Part shown: piece by piece, positions 60,572-64,000 of the stretch
Numbering within the stretch: position 1 is the first letter of the stretch
Layout: each line of letters opens with the position of its first letter
Assembly (NCBI GenBank): GCA_034620365.1
Contig: JAQGEQ010000191.1
Coordinates: 310,001-374,000 of the forward strand
DNA length: 64,000 bases
Source: Pegea sp. RAD2-039
Taxonomy: Eukaryota > Chordata > Thaliacea > Salpida > Salpidae
Direction of reading: 5' to 3'
The notes under the pieces: generated by a model
What the model was told of the DNA's origin: nothing
The model's input: the letters and a program-made list of their open reading frames with translations, nothing else
Databases searched by the model: none
Translations under genes and position numbers: made by a program

Positions 60572-63031
60572 CTGAAAATAATTCAATTTGATTAATTTGA
60601 TATTTATTAAAAACAACATTTTGAAAATAGGTGGAAAATACTTCTATTTTTCAATAAATTTTCATCTTTTATTTATATTGTAACTATTAGACTTAAAAGT
60701 TTTCAAATAAATGCAGAGATTTATAAATAAAAAGTTTCACATAAACTGTTTTTTGTAAGCAGATAAATATAAAATAATAAGCTTGTTCAAAATTACAAGG
60801 TCTTAATCTAGGAATAGATTCTTAATAATATATATCAAAGAATTAAAAATATTTTATAATATATTTGTATGGATAACAAATATGTTTGAATTTAAAAGAA
60901 TTCCTAAATATTATTTAAGGGAACTGACATAAACTTGCATTTGATAAGAGTTTATTTTTAATAAAGCAAATAAAATTGCATTTATGAATTTATTAAAATG
61001 ATAGAAGTTTAAACTCTTATAATAATTTAATTTATTTTTGACAAGCAAATAAAAGTTTAAATAAATCTTTTAAGTTATAAGATAATGTTTATATAACACT
61101 TAAAAATCTTTTCTTGTAAATGAAAAGTGAAAAAATACTTATTTTTTAAATCACAAAAATTACTTTTTTCAAACTCAGTTTTGATTAAAACACAACTTTT
61201 AAAAAGCTTTTTACAATTAAAAAACTAAAGAAACTTGTATGAGTTATTACAAATAAAACTTTCACAACAAATAAAAACAGTGTATTAAAAGGGTTTCATA
61301 ATTATTTGTAAATATTTCAAACTTTATTATACAAAATTATGTTAAATAGATTGAAAAATAGGCAACAGAATAATAAATTGTAACTTAAGTTATAAATTAA
61401 AACAATAAGACATAAATACATCAAATATAAAACATAGATAAAACATCAAACTTAATAAATAAACTGCAGATAAGTAAGACACATATAAATAAATTATGAT
61501 TTGTTAAACTTGCAATATTAAAACTAAACTTTTCAATTTTTTAATCTAGGTGAACTTAGTATAATGCGGGGTTTTGGAAAAAATTATTTGCAAACATTAT
61601 TTTATCTAGGTGGCAGTATTGATTATTATGCCCTCAAAACGATTAAATAGATTACTATTTAAAAAAAATTAAATCTTACAAATGCAATACAATGAAAATT
61701 TTACTCAAATAGAAAAAATTTATAGAGTGTTTAAGACTCTTCTTAAGACTATCTTTAACGTAGTTTAACTTTTTAAAACTTATTAATTGTATAAGATAAG
61801 TTTAAAGTGAATTAACTCTAAGAGCTACCTAATGATTTCATACTTCAAATTCTTTTTATTATATATATACAATTTGACGACATTTAGTTACGTTTTAGCA
61901 AATATATTTATTATAATCAATTTAAATCGGTTTTTTGAATTTACTATTTTTTCGGTCAAGATTTTTCTAAACAACATCTTAAAGATTAGATATTTTCCAA
62001 TGAAATGCCAGTTGAAATAAATCAGGAATAAATGAAGAAATCAAATCAGAAGTATGATTTAAAGTAGGTACCTTTAGAAACAAGCAAGCTCTTAGAAATT
62101 TATAATCGTAAGGAGCTTCACATATTAAAGTGTTAACTATAAGTGTTTAGCTAAAATTGTGAGATTAATGCAGTGTCAAGTAGAAATACTCATATAAATA
62201 CAGTACTTGTTGAGCAGCTAGATAAACATCAGTCATTATTGGGCGAAAATTAGCGAAACTCTTGTCGTTGGACCTTATTGATATTTTCTATTTTTCCTAA
62301 ATAAGTAGTTACAAAATCCATAACAAAATCAATAAACATATAACACTAAGTTTACAAATGTTTATATTTAGATACTACTATTTTGATAAACAGTGTATGT
62401 TTTGACCATCAGTAATAAATACTTCGTAGCAAGTACAAACTTCTTATCGTTTCTAAAGTTGAGCCTTTTTTTATTATTTCTATTCAATACGAAATTATAG
62501 AAGATTCTTGTTTTGTTCTCATAACTAGTTTGAAAAGTTTTTGTATAAAAAAACTAACCTAACTGCTTGTAAAACCAAGTTTCTTGTTTTGAACTTATGT
62601 TCAAACTAAGTAAAAAGAATTCTATTTCTACTCATTTTAGATGATCTACATAACAATTTGTTTATACTGAACAATCTGTACAAACATATTTTTTATTTCA
62701 TTAAGCGTTAAGTGTGTATTTAGTCATTTAAACTCATCTAATTAAAAACAGGGCAAAATATATAAGGCTTCAGCTTGAAATGATAAAGTATCAAAGTCTT
62801 TCATATTGGAACTTTTAATAATTTCAATCTTCTGCTTAATTAAAAAATATATTTAGGACAGTTTATACTTGACAATAAAAATTGTACAAAAATTCAAAAA
62901 AGTGTTAACATTTTAAATTTAATTAGAAAACGATTAAAAAGGCAGAAATTGAGTAGGATTACATATAGTGCACAGATATAATTTAGCAGTTTCTTTTCGA
63001 GCAGCAACTTAAGTAGGCAACAACTTTTAAA
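60572..63031. other. AT-rich intergenic stretch, no gene seen
   Basis: About 2.5 kb upstream of DDX6 and downstream of CHAC2. Open frame 61832-62020 (+) is F/I/L/N-rich and composition-driven. No repeats or RNA genes recognised. Confidence 0.55.
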
Positions 63032-63731
63032 TTACAATTTAGATTTTACAAGTTGTTCTAATTTGAATAAATGATCATCCTCATCTTCAGGTATATTGTT
63101 TCTTACAAAATCGGCAAGATTCAGCAAATAATCAATATTATGTCCACTAAAACCTTTGGCATTTTGGATAACATTGGCAATAACTTCCTCTTCTGCTGGT
63201 CCTGCATAATCAGAATTATCTGGTGTTCCAATATAGAGCATCAAATTAAATGGATCTCTTTGTTTTTCTTGTCTAGGAAAAAACTTTGCTTCAATTACTT
63301 CATATCCATTTTTTTCTCTCTTGTCTAATTTTTTTCTCACTGATTTCGCAGCAGATTCAGGAATCTTGTAAGCCACCCCCCATACACAAGTATTTTCATC
63401 TTGGACTAATGTAACAACTCTCCCCGGCTAAAAATTGTTTAAATTGAAGTTTTATCATTTAATTTTGAACTCATCTACACTATAAATATTAAGAAAATCG
63501 ATTATTCTAAAAACATAAAAAGTTATTTAATTGATTTATTTTTAATTTCAAAATAATTACAAAACTGAAAGATTTTTTAATGTAAATTTGACTAACTTTT
63601 TCTGGAATCCCTCTGTGGTCAGTACTATATTGCCAAAACCTTCTTTTAAATCCTTTGATATATCCAACTAAGTTTTCCTCATATGGAAAGTCAACTTTCC
63701 ACATTAATGAGCCATATCCAAAAACCCACAT
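63032..63731 (-). CDS. CHAC2: CHAC2, glutathione-specific gamma-glutamylcyclotransferase, 176 aa
   Basis: Cytosolic enzyme that degrades glutathione to 5-oxoproline and Cys-Gly. Exons 63597-63731 and 63032-63427 join in phase 0 to give 176 aa (human CHAC2 is 184). The N-terminus [17 protein letters not shown] has the substrate-binding YGSL motif. [18 protein letters not shown] joins across the intron to [20 protein letters not shown], and the C-terminal half keeps [17 protein letters not shown] and [20 protein letters not shown]. Starting at MWVFGYGSL without the longer N-terminus of CHAC1 favours CHAC2. An acceptor-like TTTATAG ends 31 nt before the ATG. Confidence 0.96.
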
Positions 63732-63762
63732 ATCTACCTACCTTCTTCAAGTTCCTTAAAAT

Positions 63763-64000
63763 CTATAAACAAATTGAAAATAGTTTACTATAATTTGTTA
63801 CCTCACATTGTAGCCACACATTAAACAAATAAAAAGTAATTATTATTATATTATAACTAAAAACTTATAAAAACAATAATTTGTTATATGATTTTAATAA
63901 GAATGAGTTAAAAGTTAATTTATATAATTATTATTTTATTATTATAATCTAAAAAAGTAACACTAAAAGTTTAATTTTTTTGTCATTAACTTTTTATAAA
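63763..64000. other. AT-rich end of window
   Basis: Upstream of CHAC2; no feature seen. Confidence 0.5.

Overview
This is a eukaryotic, AT-rich (roughly 70% A+T), intron-bearing stretch from a bilaterian animal. The gene set is a delta-type protocadherin, LSM7, MBOAT7, a TACC-domain protein, two ER-type JmjC proteins, a class A GPCR, an NBEAL-family BEACH/WD40 protein, DDX6 and CHAC2. My best guess is an ascidian tunicate. The reasons are introns of only 40-55 nt in several genes, splice-acceptor-like sites just upstream of many start codons (as expected with spliced-leader trans-splicing), a chordate-like protocadherin cytoplasmic motif, and very frequent TGACGTCA palindromes. The species is an inference I could not test. 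All exon joins were worked out by hand from GT/AG sites, reading phase and family conservation.

Layout. 0.4-6.6 kb (-): a complete protocadherin of about 984 aa in 15 exons. 8.4-10.9 kb: a non-coding block dense in CRE-like palindromes, perhaps the protocadherin promoter region. 10.9-17.8 kb: AT-rich with no gene seen. 17.8-18.9 kb (+): LSM7. 19.3-21.8 kb (-): MBOAT7 in 10 exons. 22.0-22.6 kb (-): TACC coiled coil. 24.4-31.0 kb (-): a recent tandem duplication of a JmjC hydroxylase-like gene with the 3' exon of a small secreted Cys/Tyr/His/Lys repeat gene. 31.9-38.1 kb: decayed non-LTR retrotransposon pieces, a tRNA-like relic and one orphan ORF. 38.8-40.5 kb (+): a four-exon rhodopsin-class GPCR. 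42.3-43.3 kb: a decayed coding-like segment. 44.3-58.5 kb (-): a whole NBEAL gene with many exons, whose introns contain several unrelated minisatellites. 59.2-60.5 kb (-): DDX6 as one large exon. 63.0-63.7 kb (-): CHAC2.

Two things stand out. First, TGACGTCA (usually inside GATGACGTCATC) occurs about 80 times by eye, against fewer than one or two expected from base composition. It is concentrated in about 50-nt introns and neighbouring exons of unrelated genes and is nearly absent from long introns and intergenic DNA. Second, a signal-peptide JmjC oxygenase ending in a KDEL-like KEEL sits beside, and was duplicated with, a secreted protein carrying HYCAK-type repeats. That pairing suggests an enzyme-substrate hypothesis.
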